From an uncultured Prevotella sp. (GTDB lineage Bacteria; Bacteroidota; Bacteroidia; Bacteroidales; Bacteroidaceae): 55,601 nt of DNA. Location of the stretch: assembly GCA_900552675.1 (NCBI GenBank), contig USAI01000001.1:1-55601 (forward strand), in the 5' to 3' direction. The notes beneath the pieces were generated by a model that had not been told where the DNA came from, searched no databases, and saw only the letters and a program-made list of their open reading frames with translations. Position 1 is the stretch's first letter; each line of letters opens with the position of its first letter. Below are positions 31,093 to 39,244 of the stretch, piece by piece. The translations under genes were made by a program, and so were the position numbers.

Positions 31093-32553
31093 TCACTTTT
31101 CACTTTTCCTTTCCCTTTTCCCTTTCCCCTTAATAAACCCAATGCACTCTTGAAGGATGTGTGCGCCAGCTATGCGCATCACGCCATAATAAAGCACGGC
31201 GGCCATGGCTATGCGAGCCAAGAGCTTCAGCCACAGGTTGTTGATGGGCTCGGTGGCTATCCATGTGGCCAGACTGGTGGCCAGGGCAGCCAAGGCAAAG
31301 GGCACAATGTCTTTTAAGAACGGCCATAGGCCATAGTGCAGCAGGGGCGCCGCCAGCACATACCACACCATCATTGACAGGGCGGCCACCACCACATAGG
31401 CCACCACCATGACGTGTATGCCCCAGGGCCACAGCGTACACATGATGGCAATGTTGGCCAGGCTCACGCCCAAGGTGGCACGGAAGAAGGTGCCTGATCG
31501 GCCACAGCTAATGATGGCGTTGCCCAGCAGCGTACTTATAGGTGTGATGGCACCTGCCACACACAACATCTGTATCAGTGTGGCGCTGGCCTCCCATTTC
31601 TCGGTGAGGGCCAAGATGATAAACTCGTGAGCCACGATGCCGAAGCCAAAGAGCAGCGGAAACGACACAAAGGCAGTAAAGCGCATGAGCTTACGGAAGG
31701 CGGCCGTTTGTCGGCCCGCATCGTCTTGTAGGTCTACCAACACAGGTTGCGATACCTGCGCCACCATGTTCTGTATCAGCGAGTAACATTTAAAGTTCCA
31801 TTGATATGCTTGGTTAAAGTTGCCAGCGTCGGTGGTAGAGAAGTAGTGGCCCAACAAGATGTTGAGCACATTGTTATTGACGTGTGTGGTGATGGTTGAC
31901 GCCAATATCTTGCACGAGAAGCGAAACATACGGCGCACAGGGGCAAACGTGATGCCGCGCACCGATGGGCGCCAAGGCGAATAATGCCACAAGAGTAAGG
32001 TGTTAAGCGCCACATACACAATGTTTTGCGTGGCCAGCGACCAATAGGCCATGCCCGCAAAAGCCATGACGGCACCCGTGCAGCCCGACAGCGTGATGGC
32101 CGTCATCGAGGCTTTGGCTATCTGCTTGGCTCGTAGGTTTTTAAACAGCCAGGCCGACTGTGCCGTGCCCATCGACGCAATAACGATGCTGAGGAAGGCG
32201 TAACGGCACAAGGGCACCACCTGTGGCGTGTTATACCAGCGGCCAATGAGGGGAGCGGCGAAGAAGAGCACAAGGTATAGGCTGCCACCCATAAGAATGT
32301 TGAACCAAAACACCGAGTTGTATTCGGTGTGCGTGGGCGCCTTCTCGTTGGCTAGCGCCACCTTGAACCCGCTGTCTTGCAAGGCTGTAGCAACAAGGGC
32401 AAACACGCTGATAATGGCCATCATACCATAGTCGGAGGGTGCCAATAGGCGCCCCAAGATGATGCCAAACAGCAGTCCGATAACCTGCTGCACCATGGTG
32501 TTCATACCGCCCCAAAATAGTCCGCGGGCGGTCTTCTCTTTTAATGTCTCCAC
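31093..32553 (-). CDS. Wzx/MATE-like polysaccharide flippase
   Basis: 486 residues from the GTG at 32553. I prefer this to the upstream ATG at 32694 because a consensus promoter (32584-32615) lies between the two and the product then begins VETLKEKTARGLFWGG, as relatives do. It has about 12-14 membrane helices and ILGRLLAPSDYGMMA, typical of WzxC-type transporters that flip lipid-linked sugars across the inner membrane. The last residues (KGKRERKSEK) are encoded by the purine-rich module of a family-A repeat. The adjacent glycosyltransferase supports a surface-polysaccharide role. Confidence 0.87.
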   Translation of the reverse strand: METLKEKTARGLFWGGMNTMVQQVIGLLFGIILGRLLAPSDYGMMAIISVFALVATALQDSGFKVALANEKAPTHTEYNSVFWFNILMGGSLYLVLFFAAPLIGRWYNTPQVVPLCRYAFLSIVIASMGTAQSAWLFKNLRAKQIAKASMTAITLSGCTGAVMAFAGMAYWSLATQNIVYVALNTLLLWHYSPWRPSVRGITFAPVRRMFRFSCKILASTITTHVNNNVLNILLGHYFSTTDAGNFNQAYQWNFKCYSLIQNMVAQVSQPVLVDLQDDAGRQTAAFRKLMRFTAFVSFPLLFGFGIVAHEFIILALTEKWEASATLIQMLCVAGAITPISTLLGNAIISCGRSGTFFRATLGVSLANIAIMCTLWPWGIHVMVVAYVVVAALSMMVWYVLAAPLLHYGLWPFLKDIVPFALAALATSLATWIATEPINNLWLKLLARIAMAAVLYYGVMRIAGAHILQECIGFIKGKGKRERKSEK

Positions 32554-32583
32554 GTTGTTGTAGTATATATCTTCTTCGTTGTG

Positions 32584-32615
32584 CAAAATTACTGCTTCTT
32601 GCTGAATGGCACAAG
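32584..32615 (-). promoter_or_regulatory. Promoter of the flippase gene
   Basis: CTTG, 20 bp, then TAATTTTG on the minus strand. It sits inside the longest possible reading frame and so decides for the GTG start at 32553, with a leader of about 25 nt. Confidence 0.75.
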
Positions 32616-32726
32616 TAATTATGTGCGAAAAAGTAACAAATGGCTGCCAAAAAGCCTTTGCCAGAGCATGAAAAGATGCCGATTGGCCCTTCAAATGCCA
32701 TAATTATATAAATAAAGGCGCAAACA

Positions 32727-32758
32727 TTTTCGGTAGTGTGAAAAAAATGTTATCTTTG
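32727..32758 (+). promoter_or_regulatory. Promoter of secDF
   Basis: TTTT, 20 bp, then TATCTTTG on the plus strand. The -7 box is consensus and the -33 box differs in one base. It predicts a leader of about 205 nt before the secDF ATG. Confidence 0.75.
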
Positions 32759-32799
32759 CACGCCTGTATTATGTTCGCACGTCAATAGCGCTGCGCATA

Positions 32800-32856
32800 A
32801 TGCCGACCTTGACAAAGGAGACCCTTGAAACGTACTTGACAAAGAAATCCCCTTGA
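32800..32856 (+). CDS. Candidate upstream reading frame in the secDF leader, 18 residues
   Basis: ATG at 32800 opens MPTLTKETLETYLTKKSP and stops. It overlaps the TTGACAA repeats, and a second overlapping frame from TTG at 32853 would give LTTYLTKKTP and a stop, almost the same end. Leader peptides that stall ribosomes to sense secretion are known before secDF in Vibrio (VemP), but this peptide has no homology I can name and may be a chance frame. Confidence 0.3.
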   Translation: MPTLTKETLETYLTKKSP

Positions 32857-32937
32857 CAACGTACTTGACAAAGAAAACCCCTTGACAAAGAACTTGACAA
32901 CGTAACCCCCTTGACAATGCCCCTTAACAAAGAAGGA
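32808..32937 (+). repeat. CTTGACAAAG repeat in the secDF leader
   Basis: Seven exact TTGACAA and two near copies at 12-17 bp spacing, alternating with AACGTAC, AAGAAAT or ACCCC words, all within the predicted 5' untranslated region. Confidence 0.88.
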
Positions 32938-32973
32938 AAAAACTGAAAAATAAATAAACAAAAAAACAAGAAA

Positions 32974-35900
32974 ATGCAGAACAAAGGAATTGTAATCACA
33001 ACAGCCGTCTTGCTGACGCTGGCAAGCCTTTTCTACCTGTCGTTCTCAGCAGCTACACGCTACTATGACGCTCAGGCAGCAAAGATTCAAGACCCCATCG
33101 CACAGCAAGACTACAAAGACTCTGTGAAGTACCTTGGCATCTACTCTTACCAGAAATGTCTGGAGACACAGATTGGCCTCGGTCTTGACCTTAAGGGAGG
33201 TATGAACGTCATCCTCGAAGTGAGCGTGCCTGATGTTATCGAAACATTGGCCGACCACAAGACCGACGCCGCCTTCAAAAAGTCGATGAACGAAGCTAAG
33301 AAGGAAGAAGAAACCAGCCAGAAAGACTTCATCACCCTCTTCGTTAACGCTTACCATCGTAACGCCCCCGGACATCGTCTGGCCGAAGTATTCGCTACAC
33401 AGCAGATGCAGGGCAAGGTGAGCTCGCAGAGCACCGACAGCGAGGTAGAGAAAGCCTTGCGCACTGAGGCTCAGTCCGCTATCGACAACTCGTTTAACGT
33501 GGTGCGTACACGTATCGACAAGTTTGGCGTAGTGCAGCCCAACATTCAGAAGCTGGAAGGCCAGCAAGGACGTATCATGGTAGAAATGCCTGGTATTCGT
33601 GAGCCCGAGCGTATGCGTAAGCTGTTGCAGGGTAGCGCAAACCTTGAATTCTGGGAGACCTTCAACGCCGACGAGATTGTGCCCTACCTGGTACAGGTTG
33701 ACCAGCAGGTGGCTAACGGTGGTCATGCTGAAAAGGCCGACACCGCTGCACAGGCTAAAGCTGATGAAGCTAAAGCTGAAGAGGCTAAGGCTGACGTAGC
33801 AAAGAATGAGGCTAACGCTAAGTTTAAGATTGCCGACAACACCAAGGAGGAGACCGCTGCCGATAAGGCTGCCAACACTCGCACCGAGGAGGCTATGAAG
33901 AAGCAGCACCCGCTGCTGGCCATCCTGCAGACCACTGGACAGGGCGCGCTGAGCACCGTAGGCTATGCTAACGTGCGCGACACCGCTGCCGTAAACGCTA
34001 TCATCAACTCGGCTGCCGCTAAGCGTATTCTGCCCGCTAACCTGAAGCTGCTGTGGAGCGCTAAGCCCGCCGACGGCCTCACCGTTAAGAATGTATATGA
34101 GCTGCACGCCATCAAGGTTACTTCAACCAATGGCCGCGCTCCGCTGGAAGGCGACGTTATCACCGACGCTAAAGACCAGTTTAATCAGCTCTCAAATGCT
34201 CCTGAGGTAAGCATGAGCATGAACACCGACGGTGCTCGCCGCTGGGCAGCGCTGACCAAGGCTAACGTAGGTAAGGCCATCGCTATCGTGCTTGACGGAA
34301 GCGTTTACTCGGCTCCCCGCGTAAATGGCGAGATTGCTGGCGGACAGTCGTCAATCACAGGTAACTTCACCATCGAAGATACAAAAGACTTGGCCAACAC
34401 CTTGAAGTCGGGTCGTATGCCCGCTCCCGCACGTATCGTACAGGAAGAGGTGGTAGGTCCTACACTGGGTGCACAGTCAATCCAGCAGGGTATTATCTCA
34501 TTCGTTATCGCCTTCGTTATCTTGATGCTGTACATGATCGTTATGTACGACGTCATCCCTGGTATGATGGCCAACTTGGCACTGATTGTCAACTTGTTCT
34601 TCACGCTGGGTATCCTAACCTCGTTCCAGGCAGCCCTCACCATGAGTGGTATTGCTGGTATGGTGCTGTCGTTGGGTACCGCCGTCGATGCTAACGTGCT
34701 TATCTATGAACGTACTAAGGAAGAGCTACGCTCAGGCAAGGGCATCAAGCAGTCAATCCAGCTGGGTTACAGCAACGCCTTCTCGGCTATCTTCGACTCT
34801 AACTTGACATCAATCATCACAGGTGTTATCCTTTATGTGTTTGGTACAGGCCCCATCCGCGGCTTCGCCACCACTTGGATCATCGGTATCGTTTGCTCAT
34901 TCTTCACCGCTGTGTTCCTCACACGTCTCGTTTACGAGCATCAGATGAAGAAGGATCGCTGGTTGGGTCAGACCTTCTGCACACGCTTCTCACGTAACCT
35001 GATGCAGAATGTCAACTTCCCCTTCATGAACATCTATAAGAAGACTTTCGCCCTCGTGATTGTTTGCATCGCTGTGTTTGCAGTAAGCTTCGGCGTGCGT
35101 GGCTTGAGCCGCAGCATCGACTTTACGGGTGGTCGCAACTATGTTATTGCTTTTGAGAAGGCTGTTGAGCCCGAGCAGGTTCGCGCACTGTTGCAGGAGG
35201 CTTTCCCTGGCTGCACATCAAGCGCACTGGCACTGGGTACTGACCATAAGACCATTCGTATCTCAACCAACTATAAGATTGAGAGCAACGACCCGAAGGT
35301 TGACGACCAGGCCGAGACCATCTTGTTCAACACACTGAAGAAGGCTAACCTGGTAACACAGAAGGATGTGAAGGCCTTTAAGAACCCCGATATTCGTACC
35401 GGTGGCTCTATCGTTACCTCAACAAAGGTAGGCCCCTCTATCGCTAAGGATATTACTTATGGCGCTATCATCAGCGTGCTCATCGCATTGGCAGCCATCT
35501 TTATCTATATCTTGATACGTTTCCACAACCTGGCCTTCTCGGTAGGTTCTACCGTGGCGCTGGCTGTCGACACCGTGTTCGTGCTGGGTATCTATTCGCT
35601 GTGCTGGGGCTGGATGCCATTCTCACTCGAGATTGACCAGACGTTTATCGGTGCCTTGCTTACCGTGATAGGTTACTCTATCAACGATAAGGTGGTGGTA
35701 TTCGACCGTATCCGTGAGAACCTGGGCTTGCATCCTAAGGCTGAGCTGCAGTCGCTCTTCAACGACTCTATCAACCAGACCTTGGCACGTACCATCAACA
35801 CATCACTCTCTACATTGATCGTGTTGCTCTGCATCCTCTTCCTCGGTGGAGAGAGCATCCGCAGCTTCGCCTTCGCTATGAGCCTTGGTGTGGTTATCGG

Positions 35901-36000
35901 TACATTGTCGTCAATCTTCGTGGCTTCGCCCATCGCCTTCCGCGTAATGGGTCGTCGCATCAAGGAGACTGATGAGGCTACTGTTGTAGCTAAGGCATAA
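32974..36000 (+). CDS. secDF: Fused protein translocase subunit SecDF
   Basis: 1008 residues. The SecD half (1 to about 640) starts with a membrane helix, has LGLDLKGGMNVILEV, the P1 domain and five helices with GTAVDANVLIYERTKEE. The SecF half (about 670-1000) has GVRGLSRSIDFTGGRNYVIAF and VIGYSINDKVVVFDRIRENL. The fused form is normal in Bacteroidota. It uses the proton gradient to pull proteins from the Sec channel. An Ala/Lys/Glu-rich low-complexity stretch (about 255-305) interrupts the periplasmic P1 region. A repeat-bearing leader precedes it and a strong terminator follows. Confidence 0.96.
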   Translation: MQNKGIVITTAVLLTLASLFYLSFSAATRYYDAQAAKIQDPIAQQDYKDSVKYLGIYSYQKCLETQIGLGLDLKGGMNVILEVSVPDVIETLADHKTDAAFKKSMNEAKKEEETSQKDFITLFVNAYHRNAPGHRLAEVFATQQMQGKVSSQSTDSEVEKALRTEAQSAIDNSFNVVRTRIDKFGVVQPNIQKLEGQQGRIMVEMPGIREPERMRKLLQGSANLEFWETFNADEIVPYLVQVDQQVANGGHAEKADTAAQAKADEAKAEEAKADVAKNEANAKFKIADNTKEETAADKAANTRTEEAMKKQHPLLAILQTTGQGALSTVGYANVRDTAAVNAIINSAAAKRILPANLKLLWSAKPADGLTVKNVYELHAIKVTSTNGRAPLEGDVITDAKDQFNQLSNAPEVSMSMNTDGARRWAALTKANVGKAIAIVLDGSVYSAPRVNGEIAGGQSSITGNFTIEDTKDLANTLKSGRMPAPARIVQEEVVGPTLGAQSIQQGIISFVIAFVILMLYMIVMYDVIPGMMANLALIVNLFFTLGILTSFQAALTMSGIAGMVLSLGTAVDANVLIYERTKEELRSGKGIKQSIQLGYSNAFSAIFDSNLTSIITGVILYVFGTGPIRGFATTWIIGIVCSFFTAVFLTRLVYEHQMKKDRWLGQTFCTRFSRNLMQNVNFPFMNIYKKTFALVIVCIAVFAVSFGVRGLSRSIDFTGGRNYVIAFEKAVEPEQVRALLQEAFPGCTSSALALGTDHKTIRISTNYKIESNDPKVDDQAETILFNTLKKANLVTQKDVKAFKNPDIRTGGSIVTSTKVGPSIAKDITYGAIISVLIALAAIFIYILIRFHNLAFSVGSTVALAVDTVFVLGIYSLCWGWMPFSLEIDQTFIGALLTVIGYSINDKVVVFDRIRENLGLHPKAELQSLFNDSINQTLARTINTSLSTLIVLLCILFLGGESIRSFAFAMSLGVVIGTLSSIFVASPIAFRVMGRRIKETDEATVVAKA

Positions 36001-36042
36001 ATGAAATGCTGTTCTGAAAAGAATAGATAATAAGAAATAATG

Positions 36043-36083
36043 AAAAAGGCCTGCCTCACGTGATTGTGAGGCAGGCCTTTTTT
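36043..36083. terminator. Terminator of secDF (bidirectional)
   Basis: GGCCTGCCTCAC and GTGAGGCAGGCC form a perfect 12-bp stem with a 6-nt loop, flanked by AAAAA and TTTTTT. It can also end transcription of the helicase gene from the other side. Confidence 0.95.
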
Positions 36084-36205
36084 GGCTTATGGGGCTTATG
36101 GGCCTTATAGGTCTTATGGGGGTTATAGGTCTTATGGGGCTGGGCTTATGAGGCTTATAGGTCTTATAGGGGTTGAGGCTAATGGGCCTTATAGGTCTTA
36201 TAGGT
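36084..36205. repeat. GGCTTATAGGTCTTATGG degenerate repeat
   Basis: Words such as GGGCTTATGGGCC, TTATAGGTCTTATGGGG and GGCTTATAGGTCTTATAGG repeat between secDF and the helicase gene. It looks like a diverged relative of the AAGCC repeat. Confidence 0.7.
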
Positions 36206-36210
36206 GCCCC

Positions 36211-38115
36211 TTATATCTCTGGCTGCTCGGCCAGCCCCATAACATACTGGTGTAGCTCCTTATAGAACTTGTGTCGAGCCAGCGTGTCGGCATTGCCTAT
36301 GATGATGAGTTTCATGCGCGCACGGGTGATGGCAACGTTCATGCGACGTAGGTCAGCGAGGAAGCCTATCTGTCCATCATCGTTGGCGCGCACCAGCGAT
36401 ATGATGATGATGTCGCGCTCTTGCCCTTGAAAGCCATCGACGGTGTTGATAGTGATGAGGCGTCGTAAGGGGCGCAGCCATTCGTCAGAGCGCACCAGTT
36501 GGCGCAGATATTGCACCTGAGCACGATAAGGCGAGATGACGCCCACATCTATTTGTTCGTCTAAGGCTCGCGCGCGTCCTATCTTCATATAATAGTCGCG
36601 TAGCGTTTGCACGCAGAGTTTAGCCTCTTGACGGTTTACGCGCCCAAAGCTTTCGCCCACAAACTCTTCGTGAGCGCCCTCCAGTGGCGTGTCAATCCAT
36701 TGCATGGGGCAGTCGTAGTCGAGTATGCCGCGATGCTCTACCTCAGGGGCTGTGAGCACCTTCCCGCCGTAGAACCAATTGCTTGAAAACTGCATGATGG
36801 TGCGTTTCATACGATATTGCATTTCAAGCAGTTGTACCGCTTCGGGGTGCGTGTGTACGATGCGCTCCATCAGTGTGGTGGACAGACCTCCGCGCATGGC
36901 TGCCACGCTCTTCACGGTGGGTGGTAGCTGACAGTGGTCGCCCGCCAGCACCACACGTCCAGCTCGCCGTATGGCTATCCAGCAGGCCGCTTCGAGGGCT
37001 TGCGCCGCCTCGTCGATAAACAGCGTGGCAAAGTGTTGCCCCTCCATGGCTCGGCTGCCAGCTCCCGTCAGTGTGCAGGCTATCACACGTGCCTCGCCAA
37101 ACACGTCGGCATGAATACGCACCTCCAGTTCTACGGCTCGGCTTTTCAGCCGTTCCACCTTTTGGTGCCAGTTGTCGGTTCGGCGTCGGGTGCCACGCAG
37201 TTCGCGTATAGCCTTTCGTATGCTCCACAGCTGAGGGTAGTCGGGGTGGTCGGCAAAGCGTCGTTCGTAGGTGCTGGCCAGCAGATGGTCGTCAACGCGA
37301 GCGGGATTGCCAATGCGCAGCACGCTGATGCCGCGCTCCATCAGTTTGCGTGCTATCCAGTCGACGGCCATGTTGCTTTGTGCGCACACCATCACTTGGC
37401 TTTCACGCGTCAGCGTTTCGTTGATAGCCTCTACCAGCGTTGTGGTCTTGCCTGTGCCAGGAGGGCCGTGCAGTACCATCACATCTTTAGCGCAGAGCAC
37501 GCGCCCCACGGCTTCTTCTTGCGATGCGTTGAGCCAAGGCATCCGAGGCGGTGTGAAGGTGAAGTGTTGCAGCGCCATTTGCGGTGTGTAGAACACGTCG
37601 CGCAGATAAGCCAAGCGGTTGCCACGGGCACGGATGGCGCGGTCGAGGGCTTCAAACATCAGTCGGTAGCTGGTTTCGTCGAAGCCTATCTGCACGCCCA
37701 CGCCCGTAGCCTGTTGCAGTTGTGTGCCTTGCGACACATCGGCCACCTGCACGGCCATGCGGTCGGTGCCAGCCCAGCTCACGGTGCCCGTCATGGGCAG
37801 CCAGTGCAGTTTGTCGGGTGCTGCGGGGTCGAGGGTGAAGAAGCATACGGGGCGCCCACATTCAAAGTTGTGTTCAATGTCGTCGTCGGCCGTTCCTGTG
37901 TCGCGTCGCACCAGCTCAACGATGGCTTGGTTCAGCGAGTTCCAGTAGGTGCGTCCCACCGACACCTGTAGCCACGCGTCGCCACGTTTCACCTTTCGGG
38001 CCATTGATGTGGCCTGTGTCAGTTGTTTGAATTGCTCCTTCTCGCAAGCATATTCTATCTGCAACAACATTTTTTGTTGCATGAGTGCCTGCACGGGCGT
38101 ATTTGATGTTTGCAT
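36211..38115 (-). CDS. Superfamily 1 helicase (UPF1/SMUBP2-like)
   Basis: 634 residues. Helicase motifs in order: Walker A HGPPGTGKTTTLVEAI (about 217), AQSNMAVDWIARKL (Ia), FIDEAAQALEAACWI (II, about 368), VVLAGDHCQLPPTVKS (III), EMQYRMKRTIMQFSSNWFY (IV region), INTVDGFQGQERDIIIISLV (V) and NVAITRARMKLIIIG (VI). The N-terminal 200 residues contain the beta-barrel and stalk typical of this family. It unwinds nucleic acid 5' to 3' in relatives; its cellular role in Bacteroidota is not established. Divergent from the ABC ATPase gene, with its own promoter at 38149-38156. Confidence 0.9.
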   Translation of the reverse strand: MQTSNTPVQALMQQKMLLQIEYACEKEQFKQLTQATSMARKVKRGDAWLQVSVGRTYWNSLNQAIVELVRRDTGTADDDIEHNFECGRPVCFFTLDPAAPDKLHWLPMTGTVSWAGTDRMAVQVADVSQGTQLQQATGVGVQIGFDETSYRLMFEALDRAIRARGNRLAYLRDVFYTPQMALQHFTFTPPRMPWLNASQEEAVGRVLCAKDVMVLHGPPGTGKTTTLVEAINETLTRESQVMVCAQSNMAVDWIARKLMERGISVLRIGNPARVDDHLLASTYERRFADHPDYPQLWSIRKAIRELRGTRRRTDNWHQKVERLKSRAVELEVRIHADVFGEARVIACTLTGAGSRAMEGQHFATLFIDEAAQALEAACWIAIRRAGRVVLAGDHCQLPPTVKSVAAMRGGLSTTLMERIVHTHPEAVQLLEMQYRMKRTIMQFSSNWFYGGKVLTAPEVEHRGILDYDCPMQWIDTPLEGAHEEFVGESFGRVNRQEAKLCVQTLRDYYMKIGRARALDEQIDVGVISPYRAQVQYLRQLVRSDEWLRPLRRLITINTVDGFQGQERDIIIISLVRANDDGQIGFLADLRRMNVAITRARMKLIIIGNADTLARHKFYKELHQYVMGLAEQPEI

Positions 38116-38148
38116 GCCTTAAATTCTTGTTTTTCTTTCTGTTTCTTG

Positions 38149-38156
38149 CAAAGGTA
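38149..38156 (-). promoter_or_regulatory. Promoter -7 element of the helicase gene
   Basis: TACCTTTG on the minus strand, 34 bp before the start codon; faces the plus-strand element at 38192. Confidence 0.65.
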
Positions 38157-38191
38157 AATAAAAAATGACGGGCAAATAAGATATTTTTCTA

Positions 38192-38199
38192 TAAATTTG
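38192..38199 (+). promoter_or_regulatory. Promoter -7 element of the ABC ATPase gene
   Basis: TAAATTTG on the plus strand, 27 bp before the ATG at 38226. Confidence 0.65.
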
Positions 38200-38225
38200 C
38201 ACATAAATATCAACAACATTACGCT

Positions 38226-39077
38226 ATGCAACCCTATGAGATACCCACCCACGGTGCTGAGAAGAGGCCAGCCTCAGGCAATGGCCAGCTCACCCAAGGC
38301 ATCGCCCTCAACCACCTTGCCATAGGCTATGCCGCCCGCCAAGGCTCTGCCCACATTGTGGCTCAAGGGCTTGTGGCCGAAGCCCATCCCGGACAGCTTA
38401 CCTGCCTTGTGGGAGGCAATGGTGTGGGAAAGTCGACCTTGCTGCGCACGGTGGCCGCTCTGCAGAAGCCGCTGAAGGGCTGTGTGAGCATTGATGGCCA
38501 GCGCACCGATGTGCTGAGTGCCGCCCAGCGAGCGCAACAGGTGGCGGTGGTGCTGTCGGCCACGCCCCAGTTGCCACATACCACCATCGGCCGACTGGTA
38601 GCTATGGGCCGAGCCCCCTACACAGGCTTTTGGGGCCGACTGTCAGAAGCCGACCATGCCGCCTGCACCGAGGCTATGCGCCAGGTGGGCATTGAGCATC
38701 TGCGCCACCGCTTGCTCGACGAGGTGAGCGATGGCGAGCGACAGAAGGCCACCATTGCCCGCGCCCTGGCTCAGCACACGCCCGCCATTGTGCTCGACGA
38801 GCCTACCGCCTTTCTCGATTATCCCAGCAAGGCGGCCGTGATGGCGTTGTTGCGCCGACTGGCTGTTGAGGGGCAACGCACGGTGTTGCTCTCTACGCAC
38901 GACTTGGGACTTGCCCTGCAACTTGCTCACCACCTATGGGTGATGACTGATGGAGCGTTGGTGCAGGGGTCGCCCGCACAGTTGGCCGCCGATGGCACCT
39001 TAAACCGCTTCATCGACAGCGACTTGCTCTCGCTTGATGCTGCCTCGCTCACCATTCAGATGAAAGGGGTGAGATAA
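38226..39077 (+). CDS. ABC transporter ATP-binding protein, FecE/BtuD type
   Basis: 283 residues. Walker A VGGNGVGKSTLLRTVAAL, signature VSDGERQKATIARAL and Walker B AIVLDEPTAFLDY are intact. The order and the motif GRLVAMGRAPYTGFWGRLSEAD match ATPases for iron-siderophore, heme or cobalamin import. No permease or binding-protein gene is adjacent in this window; the genes on either side are a helicase and ilvA, so its membrane partner lies elsewhere. The first 25 residues are an unconserved extension. Confidence 0.9.
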   Translation: MQPYEIPTHGAEKRPASGNGQLTQGIALNHLAIGYAARQGSAHIVAQGLVAEAHPGQLTCLVGGNGVGKSTLLRTVAALQKPLKGCVSIDGQRTDVLSAAQRAQQVAVVLSATPQLPHTTIGRLVAMGRAPYTGFWGRLSEADHAACTEAMRQVGIEHLRHRLLDEVSDGERQKATIARALAQHTPAIVLDEPTAFLDYPSKAAVMALLRRLAVEGQRTVLLSTHDLGLALQLAHHLWVMTDGALVQGSPAQLAADGTLNRFIDSDLLSLDAASLTIQMKGVR

Positions 39078-39158
39078 TGGGCATGAAGATGTGTCAAGAT
39101 GTAGGCTGACAAGATAAAAAAAGCGACCTAAATAGTGGGCCGACCCGAAAATTATAGG

Positions 39159-39166
39159 TATCTTTG
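39159..39166 (+). promoter_or_regulatory. Promoter -7 element of ilvA
   Basis: TATCTTTG, 79 bp before the ilvA ATG, consensus -7 with no clear TTTG upstream. Confidence 0.6.
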
Positions 39167-39244
39167 CAAAAAGATATATATGTTGGGCGTACCGCGACGA
39201 TGCGTTGCACTCAATGGCATTAAGTTACTATCAGGAAAAGAAGA

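Noticed and set aside
32769..32999. A 76-codon minus-strand frame opposite the secDF leader
   Set aside because: It mirrors the TTGACAA repeats and overlaps the secDF start; no promoter or protein-like pattern.
33046..34107. A 353-codon minus-strand frame opposite secDF
   Set aside because: Antisense shadow of a well-conserved gene.
36934..37971. A 345-codon plus-strand frame opposite the helicase gene
   Set aside because: Antisense shadow; all helicase motifs lie on the minus strand.
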